Assembly (NCBI RefSeq): GCF_037038585.1
Contig: NC_092525.1
Span: 21,472,867 to 21,536,866, forward strand
Direction: 5' to 3'
DNA: 64,000 nucleotides
DNA from: Patagioenas fasciata
Lineage: Eukaryota > Chordata > Aves > Columbiformes > Columbidae
The stretch's first letter is position 1. Each line of letters begins with the position of its first letter. Below the pieces are notes generated by a model. The model saw nothing but the letters and a program-made list of their open reading frames with translations. It did not search any database and had not been told where the DNA came from. The translations under genes were made by a program, and so were the position numbers. This document shows positions 29,137-41,527 of the stretch, piece by piece.

Positions 29137-32100
29137 ATGGCGGCGCGGCGGGGCGGTCTGCTCTGCCTTCCTTTGGCTCTGACGCTCCTGGCGGGCAGCA
29201 GCGGCGTTCGGGCGGCCGCACCGTTACCCGCCGCCTCGTCCGAGGCTTTTGACTCCGTGCTGGGCAACACGGCGTCGTGTCACCGCGCCTGCCAGCTGAC
29301 CTACTCCCTGCACACCTACCCCAAGGTACGGGCGGGCCCCCGGCGGCGGCTGGGCCCTGCCCGGGCTCGGCGCCGCTCCCTCCTCCCTCCCCCGGGGCTG
29401 TGCTGGGGGCTGGCGGGCAGTACGGCCTCGGGCTCCCCTTCCCCGGTCTCTAGCCGCCTCTCTGCCCCCGCAGCCCCATCACCTGTTTTCTTCCTCCTTG
29501 TGCGCCGCACTGACAGGGCATGATAGTGTAAAATCGGCAAAGTAACGAGCTCTTAAACCCACGTTTTAGGGTTTTAAAAGTAGCATTTCTTTATTCAGCT
29601 CCGGGCTCAGAGCGGGAGTGTCCCTCCATAGGTCTGCCGCTGACCAGTTGGTCATACATGGCTTATATTGACAGGAAAATTACATACTCATTACAATTCT
29701 TGACAACCATTAGCATATTCCACACCTGTTCTAACACAAACTGTCTGTTTAAGCGATGCTAAGTAACATTTACATGTTTATCAGTTATTTCTCAGTTACC
29801 TGTTTTAAAAGAATATGTCATAAATCTATGTCAATTTTAAGAATAGGGTATGGTTACTAAGTACAAAGATTCTATGGTTGCAAGGTCTGCTTATACAAAG
29901 ATTCTATGGTTACGAGGTTGGTTAATCTTTAAAGGTTGCTACCTTAATGTTCTCCTAAACTGAATTCTATAATTGCTTAAAAGACAGTCTAGTAGTTAGA
30001 AATACAGGTGTCAGACATACCTGGGATTTTCTGTTTTTCGAGACATGTCCCTGTGCATGTTCTCTCAAGCAGCACTGGATGTGCAAAAGCAAACATCAAC
30101 ACAAAGGGAGCCCATGCTCAGGCGCAGCCTGTGGCAGGGCTGCTGTGGTGTTGGCTCGTCTGGCTTAGATTGTCGTCTGATGAATGCAGGGAATGGAGTG
30201 GCCTCTCTAAAGATAGATTTTTCGTTTTGAAAATAGGTGGTTAGGTTGCAGCTTGCCAAAGAAATGCTGCTTACAAAGTACAGCTTTCTCAGTCGTGGGT
30301 GCTTTAGTGGATTTGGGGTTTTTTTTGTGCTTTTTTTACTCCTGTTCCTAAAGAGGCAACTGTGATTTGACTTAGGCTTTTCCAGAAGTTTTGGGCACAA
30401 AAGCTCTGCCGTGTTCATGACAGGCCAGAGATCCTGAGCCAGGACACCAGTGTGACACTTGGGTGTTAAAGGATGAAGTGTAAATCGTGATTAACAAATA
30501 GCTAGTCAGAACGTGCAAACTGTGTTTTGATACATGCGTATGGAATTTTTTTTTCATCTCATGATAAAATACTGAAATAGTGTCTGTTGGGAATCTAATT
30601 TCATAGTCCAGAGTTTGCTGTTGGTTCAAATCTTTGTAAACCTGTGCTGGTTTGAATTTGGAAAATTATTATCAAAAATCTCATCTTTCCTTGTCCTTCC
30701 TTCGCAATACGCTGTGTTATCAGCTGCAGCTCTGGAGCAGATTGAGCTGTAAATGATGGGAGCTCTTACCCCTTTTTGAGGTTTCAGACAAGGGCAGCAG
30801 GCAAATGGAAGCAGTGACAGCATCAGGTGGTAGGGCTTTGCTTTCATGTGGTACTTAAATCAGATTTTGTGACTCGAGCTGACACTGATATCCCCACACA
30901 GAGAAGTATCAGGGAGTTACATGGAATGCAAGTAAACATATCTGTACTCAATGACGTGTTTTGGTACGTACATGTGATGGGAGTGAGAAGAGCTAAAACT
31001 GAGAAATTAAGACTAAACATTATCCTAATATATTTCCATACTGTTGTGGCACAGTGCTTTTGTTTCTGTTACAAGCTTCTTTCAAGTTCAGGGAAAGCTG
31101 ATATTTCTGTGATCTTTACTGTATTTTTGAATTATTAGTTTGTGTTGTTGCAGCTGTCAAATAAAACAGCCATCTTCGCCTTTATTAATTTGGTATTTGT
31201 CCTGTTTATCACAAAATTACTGATTGAATTGAAGGGAACTGCTTTAGTTGTAATTGGAAAATAAGACAAGCTTCAGTAAGATTTTTGTGGAAGACTGTCA
31301 TAGAAATCTGTCTGCTAAAGCTAATTCTATCTGGATATCAAATTACAACATCTGTTCTACAACAGCATAACTATCTTGGCCACCTCGTCAGTGTTCTCAG
31401 AGCTGAGTTTTAATTTACACTCACACTTCTCTACTTCTGTGCCTTTAAAGCATGTGGATGTATGATGTCAGAGACAAACAACAGCCGGTTAATTTACAGT
31501 AGGTTATACAGTAAGGTGTGGTGTGTTTGTTTTTTTTCTTTTAATTAATTCCAAGCCCATTTTCCACCTGTACAGCAACTGGCTGCCGTCACTTGAGTGG
31601 GTACGTCACTGGTAGTTCTGATGGATCGATTCATGAGAGGGTGTGATGAGAAGCAGGAGCATTCATGTAATAGGGCCTTTAGTTCTGCAACGTGGAGAGC
31701 ACAGTGTGTGAAAAGTACACATCCACCCCTTTGGGACTGTGGACAGAAGAAATAGGAGGTTTTCTGTATTTGCATAGTTTGAATAGTTGTGGTGAGGAGG
31801 TGTTTTTCCCCTTTAGTCCAATATAATAAATAAGAATGTAGGTTTGTGGAACAAGCTTGTCAGGCAGACAGTTGACCAGGTTACTCGGATAGTACACCAG
31901 AAGATAATATCTTATTGGGACAATTCTGTGGTAGTGCTGATTAGAGTTAGGTAGATACATTGTAATACATTGACAAAGTCAATCTTTTTTTGTCTTCTCC
32001 TGTTGGGTTCTACAGTTTAAGTTCAGAGATGGAAGACTATTTACAGTTTGTAGGGTTAAGTGTGAGTAAATCTTTTACGCCTGTATGTCCTTTAAAAACC

Positions 32101-35100
32101 AACACTTTAAAAAAAATGCAGTGCAACTTTGCTTGTGAGTTGTAGGACTGGAATTACAAAACGGAATTTGCTGTTCCAGGCCTGCCCCACCACAGAATAG
32201 AAAGCTCTGTTTGAAATAAATCAGTGTTAAAGAACTGTAGTTTGGTTTTATTCCAGGTCATCCGGAGTGTCAGGTTTAGCTGGCTTGTAAGTCTACTGGA
32301 GGGAAGGAGGACGCTTCTCTGGTGGATGGCTTTTTATAGTAGTTGCAAAAAAAAAATTGTTTATTTTCTGACAATTTATTCTTGAGTGGAGAAATGTAAG
32401 TCTTTTTTTTGTGCCTTCCCAGGAAGAGGAACTGTACGCGTGCCAGCGAGGCTGCAGACTGTTTTCCATTTGTCAGTTTGTGGACGACGGCATCGATTTG
32501 AATCGAACCAAACAGGAATGCGACTCTGGTAAGACGTCAGTACGTTTCAACAACCCTGTAGACATGTCATGGAGGGAAGAGCAGGAACGTGTAAAAGGGT
32601 GTGGTTAAATTGGTGGAATTACTTCAGTTGCTTTCTGGAGTTTTTTTTTTTTTTAAATTCTTGAAGTTTATCTTAGAGAATCTTAGGGAAAGGCTATCTT
32701 TTCTCTGTGAGTTTCTCCTTACCTGATACTTAGTGTTACTATTTTTCTGAATTTCTTAAGTATCATCTGTCATTGTAAATAGATTAGAAACACTTTATTT
32801 TACTATAAACAGTTTATCATGGAAAACACAAAATGGATGGGGAAAAATCCAGTCAAATTAACACTTTTCCTTTAATAATTCCATGTGACAACTGGTCACA
32901 TTTACAATTCCTAACAAACTTGTGTATAGAAGTGAAATGTTTAGCTGGAATAAGAGCACAGATCTTAATCTGCTCTCTGCCTTGTAACTTGTGGTCTGGG
33001 CCACATCCTGAGGTTTACCTACTGCTAGACTCTTGGGGATGAGGTACATGTTTTGTTTGAGTTAGGCCAGTGAATACTTGTGACTAATTCTCTCAGGTTA
33101 TCTGTGTTAGGGCAAACATTTTGTAGTGGATCTGAGATATGTGTACTATAGGCCAATTAATACTATTTTTGGAATTGTGTAGAACTTTCATCCGAGAATA
33201 TTGGATGTTATGTTAATTGGAAATTATTCAGAGAGTAAGTGGGACATAACCATCCAAAGCAGGAAAAGCGGAAGCTCTTAGTCTATAATTAAGCACCAAG
33301 TAAGCACTCAAAGGAGGCTTTTATCCTTTCAGTAGGTCATAAAAACAAGAGGCCCAGTGGCTAGCTGAGCGAGCTGATGGAAGGTAGGGAAGTAGAAAGC
33401 CTGACATGCAAAGGTGCCAACATGATACAAAGCTGCACGAAATACTCTGGAAATGAGCTAATGCTCTAGTCTGTCTTACACTGTATGTAACTGTGATACA
33501 GCACGTCAATCGAGTTGTCAAACCACACAGGAAAGAGTGCCATAAAAAAGGGTAATGTAGCAATAGACCACATGTAGAGGTAACTGAACAGTTGCTTACT
33601 TTCTGGTTTAACTCTCCTTCCTGAGGCTGTTGTCTTTTGCTGGCTTCTGTTCCATAATCTGTTACACTGCTTGGTGCCCTGACTAAGTGTTCTGTGCTTG
33701 GCAAGATACATCTTGGCTGATCTGCATTCTGTCTTCTGATGCTTCTTTATTTCTACAAACAGTAGTTTGGTGGCAGTTTTACCATGGAATTGCTGTTCAT
33801 GTGCTGTGAGCTGCATACTCAGGTGCTTCAGTGTTGATGCTCTATTCTTCTTAGCCTATATGATTGCTCATTTGTTCTTGGGGATAATTGGGAAAGCTAC
33901 TGTCCTCTGTGTTGCTACATGGTTTGAGTCTTTAGTTCAGGTAGTGCTGCACCGTTGTCCACAAACACTGTACTGTTTTGGAGAAGAGCTATGCCTATAT
34001 ATTGCCCAATATCTCTATGGGCAGAATAATCTGAATTACTCAAAGAGAATAATTTCTTTGTCTTTATGGTCGCTAGTGAAAAATTAATAGAAATGTTCCA
34101 TAAAACAAAGAGGTGGCTTCATTTTTCATTAAAAAATATTCCATAATACTTTCAATGCAGTTTCTGTATTCCTTACCACTACCAGGAAAATGCTCCTTTG
34201 GTTTTCCTGTGACTTCTGCTGTTACCACTAAGGGATTTAATGGACTAATGGTCCCTCTCTTCTTTTTAGGATTCCAGCTCTGTTCTCAGAGATTAAAAAA
34301 AAAAAAAAAAAAATCAGGTTTGTGTGATGTGTAGAGGAAAAACTATAGCGGTAGTGGGAGGATCAGTGAAAACTTGCATCCCTGGTTTTGTCCAGAGTAA
34401 CATTTCTGAGTGGTTGCACTCAGATTTCAGCTACCTCATCTGTCTGTGCTTGAAGTCCTTAAACTTCATTAGACCTCAAAGCAAATGGTACCCTTGGAGC
34501 AATTGCCATCTCTTTCCCTACAAATGGGATTGTCAGTCTTTCAACTGCTGCCTTGTTTCTGATCCAACTTATACTGAAAATGTTTTCTTAACTAAAATGC
34601 AGAATTTATCTTCTCATTTGGGGAACTTCTTCCCTGCAGCCTGTACTGAAGCATACTCCCAATCTGATGAACAATATGCTTGCCATCTTGGATGCCAGAA
34701 CCAATTGCCATTTGCTGAGTTAAGGCAAGAGCAAGTAAGTAGTTGACATGTTTCTCAAATACCACCTACTTGTTTTCTGTTCAGTAGGTGTCTTCTTTAA
34801 ATTTCTTCAAATGGAAAATAAATCTTCCTAAGGACTGAAATCTAGACATGGGGTGAGGGGTTACTGAGAACACAACTTCTATCCTTTTCATGTAAAAACA
34901 AACAGAAAACCAGTTACTGTTATGTTTGCAGTTAATGTCCCTGATGCCAAGAATTCATCTCCTCTTTCCTCTGACACTGGTGAGATCATTCTGGAGTGAC
35001 ATGATGGATTCAGCTCAGAGCTTCATAACGTCCTCATGGACTTTCTACCTTCAAGCAGATGATGGCAAAATTGTCATATTCCAGGTGCTTGACTTTTTTG

Positions 35101-37590
35101 TTGAGATTAAGGTGTCGTGTCTGCCAAATGTTCAACCCTGCTCCTTCCAGTGACAGAAAAGACTATGGGGCACTATCAGAGGTGTTTAAATTTTTATAGT
35201 ATTTAACTGCCCTTAGGGCCAGTGCAGGGGGGCGGAAATTAAACTTATGTGAATAGTGAACGTCTTAGGGTTAACTTTGTATTAGTTCTGAAAATGTAAA
35301 TGATTACAATCAGTGGAAGCCAGATAGCAGGATCTCCTAACTCCGTATTTTGTTTTAGTCAAAGCCAGAAGTACAGTATGTTCCACAGCTTGATCAGGAA
35401 ACTGGAGACACAAGAGGATCCTTGTCGCTGAGTAAAACAGCTTGTAAGTTGTTCTTTGTGCTTTGGAAGAGCAAACACAAATATTCCCTGTCACAGAAAA
35501 AAAAAAAGAAAAGTTGCAGGTGGCACATGGAAGCGAATTTTTAGAAAGCTGAAATATGATTGTTTGCACTGTAGACTGCGCTGTGTACACTTCGCAAAGT
35601 CTGTGGTAGAAAGCAAGCTCTGCTGGAAATAGAAACATGCAAGGGCCACTTTAAAAGCTTCCTTTTATGCTCTGTATAGACAAACTGTGGTGTTTGGGTC
35701 TTCTCTCTCGTTGCTCTCCTGACCGCTCTTTCTGCTCTCATATTCCAGCAGACCTACGTCCAGGAACTTCACAGACATACCGAGGACTTTTTGAAGAGCG
35801 AGAAAATGATAGCTTTTTCAAGTGTCTTTCTATGTATGTATATACTAGAATGTCCGTACCTAGTAAGGAGGATAATGGCCTTTCCTCTGTGTGTACAGGG
35901 GCACTGTTACAAGATCTCAAAGTGCTCCAGGTCTGCTAGGTTCAGGGTGCATAGCAGTTAAAATTGTGTATCTGACTGACTGTTACTGCTATTTTTCCGT
36001 GCTGGGCCCATGTTATTTGCAGGCTTTTCTGCCAACTTTGATTCTCCTTTCCATTTCAACTGAACATATCAATGATTTCCTACACTGTTTTTTTGAGTGT
36101 GTTCTACAAACTGTTTAATCAATACTGTGTGTTGCCTGTTCTTTAGCTCTGGATACATTTCAGGGCAAAGAACTGGTTTGGAATTATGTGGTATGAAATA
36201 AGACACTTTTTTGTCTTATTTCCAGGCTGTAAATATCCAGTGTATCTTTAAAACTTCGCTGAAGATTAGCATGTTGGTTCTTCTTTCTCTTACTCTGATT
36301 TCTTTCTCTTTAAAATTTCACACATGAAGGATCAATGAATTGCACCCTAAATGTGTTAACAGAAAAATCTGGTTTTAAAATTGTAAATGGGAAGATGCTT
36401 AGCAAGTCTTGTGTCTTTCAAGTCAGGTAATAAATAGGCACTCGGATACCCAAGAGTCTGCAATGGGCCTTGTAGCTGGAACAGGTAGAGGCTAATGCAT
36501 CAACAGGAAATGGCAGTCAAACTGAGATGAGATTTTTAGAGAGTCCATAGTCTTCTTTTCAGTGTGTGAAATCTAGTTACGTTCTTTCCGTTTCAGAAAC
36601 TCCAGTTGGATTTTAACCACTACACTCGTCCTGTCAGTGTTTGTGCTGCTCTGGATTTGTTGTGCAACTGTAGCTACAGCTGTAGACCAATATGTTCCAT
36701 CTGAGGTAATTCTGTTCTATAACTTCCAATATTTTGCATTTATTCATTATATTGCTTTTATGTTACAGCTGTCTAGAGACTGAGAAACATTTGGGGGGAC
36801 ATGCAACTAGAAAGAGGGAGTTTCCTATTTTGCTGATGTGGTTAGCAAACGAGGTTTGTTATTTAAATGACAATTTTATAGCTGAACAATTCTTGCCAGT
36901 TCCTGTGGCTGATCCTTACTCAGGCAGCCCAGGTGTGATGTCATTTGGTTTATAGCACTCTCGACAAACTTCAGACTACTCTGAACAAATGGAGGCTGCT
37001 TCTAATTTCTCTGGGAATAAAGCTGTGCTGAGGGCTGGATGGTGTAGGTGGAACCCAGTATGGGTTTAATCCAGGAGGATCGATCAGCATGTTATTGGTG
37101 AGCACCAAGAGTCTGATCAGAGGGGAACTGGCTGAACCAGCATCCTTTGTACCTAGAGAGATCCCCGCACTTCTGAAGTAAGACTTACAGTATTTGCAAA
37201 CTAAAGGAGCTGGTACACAGGAACTGTATCTACTGTTGTTCTGGCAGATTTAATTCATATATTTTGGACTCAAATCTAATCCCAGCCCTAAATTTCAGAT
37301 GTTACAGATAGTCTGGGCTAACTCTTGGTGAGGGCAGCAGCCGTTGGAACCATGAACATAGTTGGATAATGAAATGCATTTTATTCACAGTATGGAGAGT
37401 CTTTGTCTTAAAGGAAATTGTTTAAATATTTCAGAAACTGAGCATCTATGGAGATTTGGAATACATGAACGAACAAAAACTGAACAGATATCCATCCTCT
37501 GCACTTGTTGTGGTCAGATGCAACACTGAGGAACATGAAGAAGCAGGACCTCTTCCTACAAAAGTCAATCTGGCTCAGTCAGCAATTTAA
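29137..37590 (+). CDS. TMEM59: TMEM59, type I membrane glycoprotein of Golgi and endosomes
   Basis: Eight exons: 29137-29325, 32423-32528, 34640-34734, 34932-35084, 35359-35443, 35752-35833, 36597-36705 and 37435-37590, giving 324 codons (human 323). The ATG in AAGATGG starts a signal peptide (about 1-26, LLCLPLALTLLAG). The luminal part is cysteine-rich (residues about 40-135: CHRACQLTY, CQRGCRLFSICQF, CHLGCQNQLPF). A single membrane helix covers about 241-262 (WILTTTLVLSVFVLLWICC). The cytoplasmic tail has Y269-x3-E273-x4-Y278-x2-L281, which fits the ATG16L1-binding motif described for this protein in endosomal LC3 lipidation. The family also modulates APP glycosylation and Wnt receptor clustering. 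Exon 6 has a tandem NAGNAG acceptor; I chose the downstream AG because it restores the Y-L seen in the human protein. Confidence 0.96.
29527..30005 (-). mobile_element. Probable solo LTR of an endogenous retrovirus in TMEM59 intron 1
   Basis: Read on the minus strand, this block of about 480 bp ends ...CCGATTTTACA. It carries a TATA-like word (AATATAAG, about 29662-29670) and an AATAAA (29590-29595) some 60 bp before the end, in LTR order. The AT-rich U3-like part extends to about 30.0 kb. No internal gag, pol or env region is present, so it looks like a solo LTR fossil. Family is uncertain (an avian ERVK- or ERVL-like type is possible). Target duplications could not be fixed, so the outer boundary is approximate. 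Confidence 0.5.
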
Positions 37591-37696
37591 AAAGGCTCCA
37601 TTTGATCCAATAGACTAATTCTAACAGAGCTAGCAACTCCTGATTGTTCGTGGTGGTTCTTCAGATAAGAAACTTAGCAGCCAATGTTTAAATGCA

Positions 37697-37702
37697 AATA
37701 AA
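37697..37702 (+). terminator. TMEM59: TMEM59 polyadenylation signal
   Basis: AATAAA lies 107 bp after the TMEM59 stop codon and is followed by TG-rich sequence. Longer 3' UTRs are possible. Confidence 0.7.
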
Positions 37703-40700
37703 GTTACAGAATCAACAGCTGTCATGGGATTTTGTTTTCAACCAGTAGTGAAGATTCAGTCATCTTGAATTTGTTTCCAGACCTAATCACTTTTCAGTGG
37801 TGTTTGCTATGTGTCTTTTTGCTTACAAAAGCTGTAAGCTTGTTTTCCATACTTCTGCTGTGACACTTTCAAACTTATTTGTGTGTTATAGGACGTAATG
37901 TGTACATTCAGAGTTAGCTTTGTAAAGATATAAGAAATTTTAAGTAGGCAGGAGATGCCTTTTTAGTGTTGCACTTTCTGTTGTAGTTAAGAGAAAATAT
38001 TATAAAATTATCTGCTGAATTTTTGTACTTGTTAATGTTCCATGCACGAACAACCCTGTCTCCAAAAACAGAAATCTATTTTTTTCTACAGCATGGCAAT
38101 ATCCAAGATGGAAAGCATTTGTGAGGTATTGTAGGCTAGAATTCAGGTTGTGAAAGATGGAAGCTTTGTTAAAACTTATAGACATATCCCTGCACACACA
38201 GAACATAACATGGTCAATTATTCTGTCAAACTTTAGCCTTTAAGTCTTAAATTGCTTGTAAAGTTAGCACCTGTGTTTTCTGAAGAAATTCTACTTTCTG
38301 GATTAACTATTCTAGTCTTCTAAGTTTATTTACAGAAACAAGTTGATTCCTGAGAGATGAGAACAGACAAATAAAATTGACTGTATAGAAAATGTTGACT
38401 GTGTAGCTTTTGGTATGGTTAATTATTGACAAGAATATATTCATTACGAAAAGCTGTCTTGAGCGTTCCTCTCTTGGGCAGCATGACCTGATTTTGCTGT
38501 ATGAGTCACTAACAATGACAACTAACAATGTCCCTCATATTTCTAACTTATTTTTGCACCTCTTTTCTTTGAGGAGATGACTACATGCTGATGCCCATAG
38601 CATTGGCAAGTTGAGGATGTATGTGATTTATTTTAAGGTCTCTGTGTTTGAAAGTTGGCTCAAATGCATGATCTCCAGCTCATTTTCTCGATTATACAGA
38701 ACTCCCTCGAAAGTTTAAAAAGGAGACAGAACCAAACAACACCTCTTCAGGTTTTGAATTCTGGTGAGAACTGTAGCGGTGCTGGAGGATACAGCATGTG
38801 TTCCTTCACTGTTAAAACTGGTTTGATAGTTGTTCCTGTAACACTGGTGGTTGTGTAACTACAGATGATGGAGCTGCACAGGGGTCATTAAACAAGAATA
38901 TGCATTAAGTGGCCCATACCTCCTGCTAAAAGCTCAGTGTCGATGCGCTCAAGCAGGTTTTCTGTCAATGAGGTTAAGGCCACTAAGAGATGTTTAAGCA
39001 GACTTGTATCAACATGCAGAAATTGCAAGTTGAAGTCTTAAATTAGTGGTACCTCTTCATGCAAAATTCTTCAGTGGGACAACATGGTTGCCCAGAAATT
39101 TGAGAGCCAGCAGCCACTGGCAGGTACCTTTGTGTGTCAGTGACATTATTGCAAAGGCCTCAGGCATGACTTATTGTAAAAATCAATGGTATGATGTTTT
39201 CAGAACAGCGTTCACATGTGCAATCAGGCGGGAAATCCCTCTGCAGTAGTGATTCCGTTGAGATGTGTGTTCCTGCTCACATAGAGCAAACCTCAATATC
39301 TCAATATACAGCCCCGTTTCAGTGCAGGATGCCAGTGTTCGGCTTCAGGAGATATCAAATGTGATGCGTGCAACAGATATTTACATTTCTTTTTAAGTAT
39401 GCACTATACTTCAGTGATCTGTCATGTTGATGATTTCACAAAACTTTCTCTTCCAAAACATTTGACTTTGTTGCTCACATTCCTTGGTTTGAGTTAAACC
39501 ACTTCTGCTTTCATTTGGTGTTTTATCTGTCTACAACAAAGGGAGAAAACTCAATAGAAGTTTTACATGGTTTAGTTTTTTGTTTGCTATTTAATGACGT
39601 TTGATGTAAATAATTGTGCAGTGAAGCCAGTGATTTGACCATGTGCAGTTAGGTCACAGGACACTCTGCTGCTGGCCATCTGTCACTTGGCACTGCTGTT
39701 CCCAGAGTGAGCCGCAGGATGAAGAATTTGCTCAGTGCTGTACTTGTAAAAACTCTTGTCAAAGGATCTTCCCTCAGTCAAATGAGAGATTTGCTAGGCT
39801 AGAGCAATTGAACTGTTTCTCAAGATTTCTAGTTTTAAATGGAATCTTGGTGTTTGACTTTACAGAATGTTGTGTTTGTTTTTTCTTTTTTAATGTTTGA
39901 CTTCCTGGTATCTTCCTTCTCAGAAGCTGCAATTTGGGTTTGATCTCAGCCCAAGATCACCGTTTAAATGAAGGGCCTTAAATTATTGAAACTACAGGAG
40001 GAAAGCATTTTATATTCTCTTTAGGCATGTATTCAATTGAACTTGTATCCGATTTTAAATACAATCATCTTAACACAAATGAGGCAACCCTCTCAAGTGT
40101 GCAAGTCACTGCTGGCAGAAATAACCGTGGTGCTTTTGGGGAGACATGAAGCTTTTTTCAGGTTCTAGAATTAACCAGTAGTCTTCCATCACATCGGACA
40201 TCTTGATTTGTGTTCCCTTTAGTTTCTCTAAAACTTTATTTCTTTTACTTCAGGAAGGAGGGGGGAGGGGGATGGAGAGGGAAGGGGCCTTAACTGTTCC
40301 TCTGTGTCAGGTGTTATTTGGTGCTTTGAATCAATTCACTTAAGGCAACTGTCTCAGAGCCAAGGTCTCCGAAGCCCTGGTGAGCTGATTTTGCTGGTGC
40401 TTGGAGAGGAATCCTCATCTGTGGAGCGTCAACAATTTGTAGGTGCTTGAGTCTTATGGACCCTCCTGAAAGCAAGAAGAGGAATTTGTGCTCCTCAAGC
40501 ACTTCATTCCAGTGCTTCTTGTCCCCCTACCCCATGGCAAAGCAGCCCTCTCCTGCTGTTTTATCCTTGAAGCTGTAAAACACTCTGTGTGCGCTGTGCT
40601 GAAGCCTGCAGCCAGTTTAGAAGGCTGCAACCTATTTGTAAGTTTGTGTTAGCTACAGGCTGAGCTGCTGAGACTTACTGCAGGTCTGGAAGTTCAAGCA

Positions 40701-41129
40701 TGCAGGTAGAGGAGAGGAACCAGGAGGATTTGCTCTGCCTGTGCTCCTTGTCCAGGGAGGGAAGCTGTTCCAAACGGTTGTATCCTGCACAGCTCTGCTG
40801 GCATCTGATCATCTCGCAGGAGTCTGGGTGGATGCTGCTGCGAGGTCAGCATAAATAGGGCTGATGCTGCTCCGTTGTCAGCCCTGTTGTGGGAAGGAGG
40901 TGGGGAGAAGGGGGTTATGTGTGGAGACGATGACACTCTCTTCCCTCAAGCTTTCTCCAGGAAGCCGGGTTCTCCCTGACCAGGACCAGGGTAATCGCAA
41001 CCAACATCAGCTGCAGGTGAGCGTTTATTTTCTGAACCAGTGTCAGGAGTGGCAACGGGGTTCTCAGCATCCAAAATCTCTGCCTGCTTTAGGATTTGCT
41101 TAATGCCCTGTTGTGAAACCAAGATTGAG
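37703..41129. other. Intergenic region, TMEM59 to LDLRAD1
   Basis: AT-rich DNA with no recognisable exon. Part may belong to an extended TMEM59 3' UTR. A purine-rich stretch lies at about 40250-40288. An ATG frame at 40930-41016 ends at a strong donor (CAG|GTGAGC) in the same phase as LDLRAD1 exon 2, but it has no similarity support. Confidence 0.45.
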
Positions 41130-41316
41130 CTAGGAGGAATCAGAAGCTGGAACAGGCTGCTCAGGAAAGTGGTGGGGTCACCATCCCTGGAGGTGTTCAA
41201 AAGGTGTTTAGACAAGGTTCTTAGGGACATGGTTTAGTGCTAGGGTTAGGTTAGGTTACGGTTGGACTTAATGATCCTGAGGGTCTCTTCCAACTGAAAT
41301 GATTCTATGATTCTAA
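41130..41316 (+). repeat. CR1 LINE 3' end upstream of LDLRAD1
   Basis: CR1 text: GCTGGAACAGGCTGCTCAGG, TCACCATCCCTGGAGGTGTT, TTCTTAGGGACATGGTTTAG, TTAGGTTAGGTTACGGTTGG, then the tail AATGATTCTATGATTCT. Its end lies about 210 bp before the first LDLRAD1 coding exon, on the same strand. Confidence 0.9.
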
Positions 41317-41527
41317 GCAAACCAGAAACACCGCTTCCAACCAGAGCTGGAGCATGGGCTCGGCGCTGCCTTCCCCATCGTCTCCTGCTCGCATGCCTGG
41401 GCAGCAGCATGCTCCCCGCTCTCCTACCTCTGTTGGGGTTTGTATCCTGGTAACATCACTCATGTGCAGGTGCAGAAAACTCCCTGCGGTCCTCTGAGCT
41501 GCTGCAAGGGCTGTTGCTCTGGGAAGG

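Noticed and set aside
40930-41016. ATG frame of 29 codons ending at CAG|GTGAGC, in phase with LDLRAD1 exon 2.
   Set aside because: It lacks similarity to the LDLRAD1 start, whereas MNKIRPQ at 41528 matches the human N-terminus. It is kept only as a possible alternative first exon.
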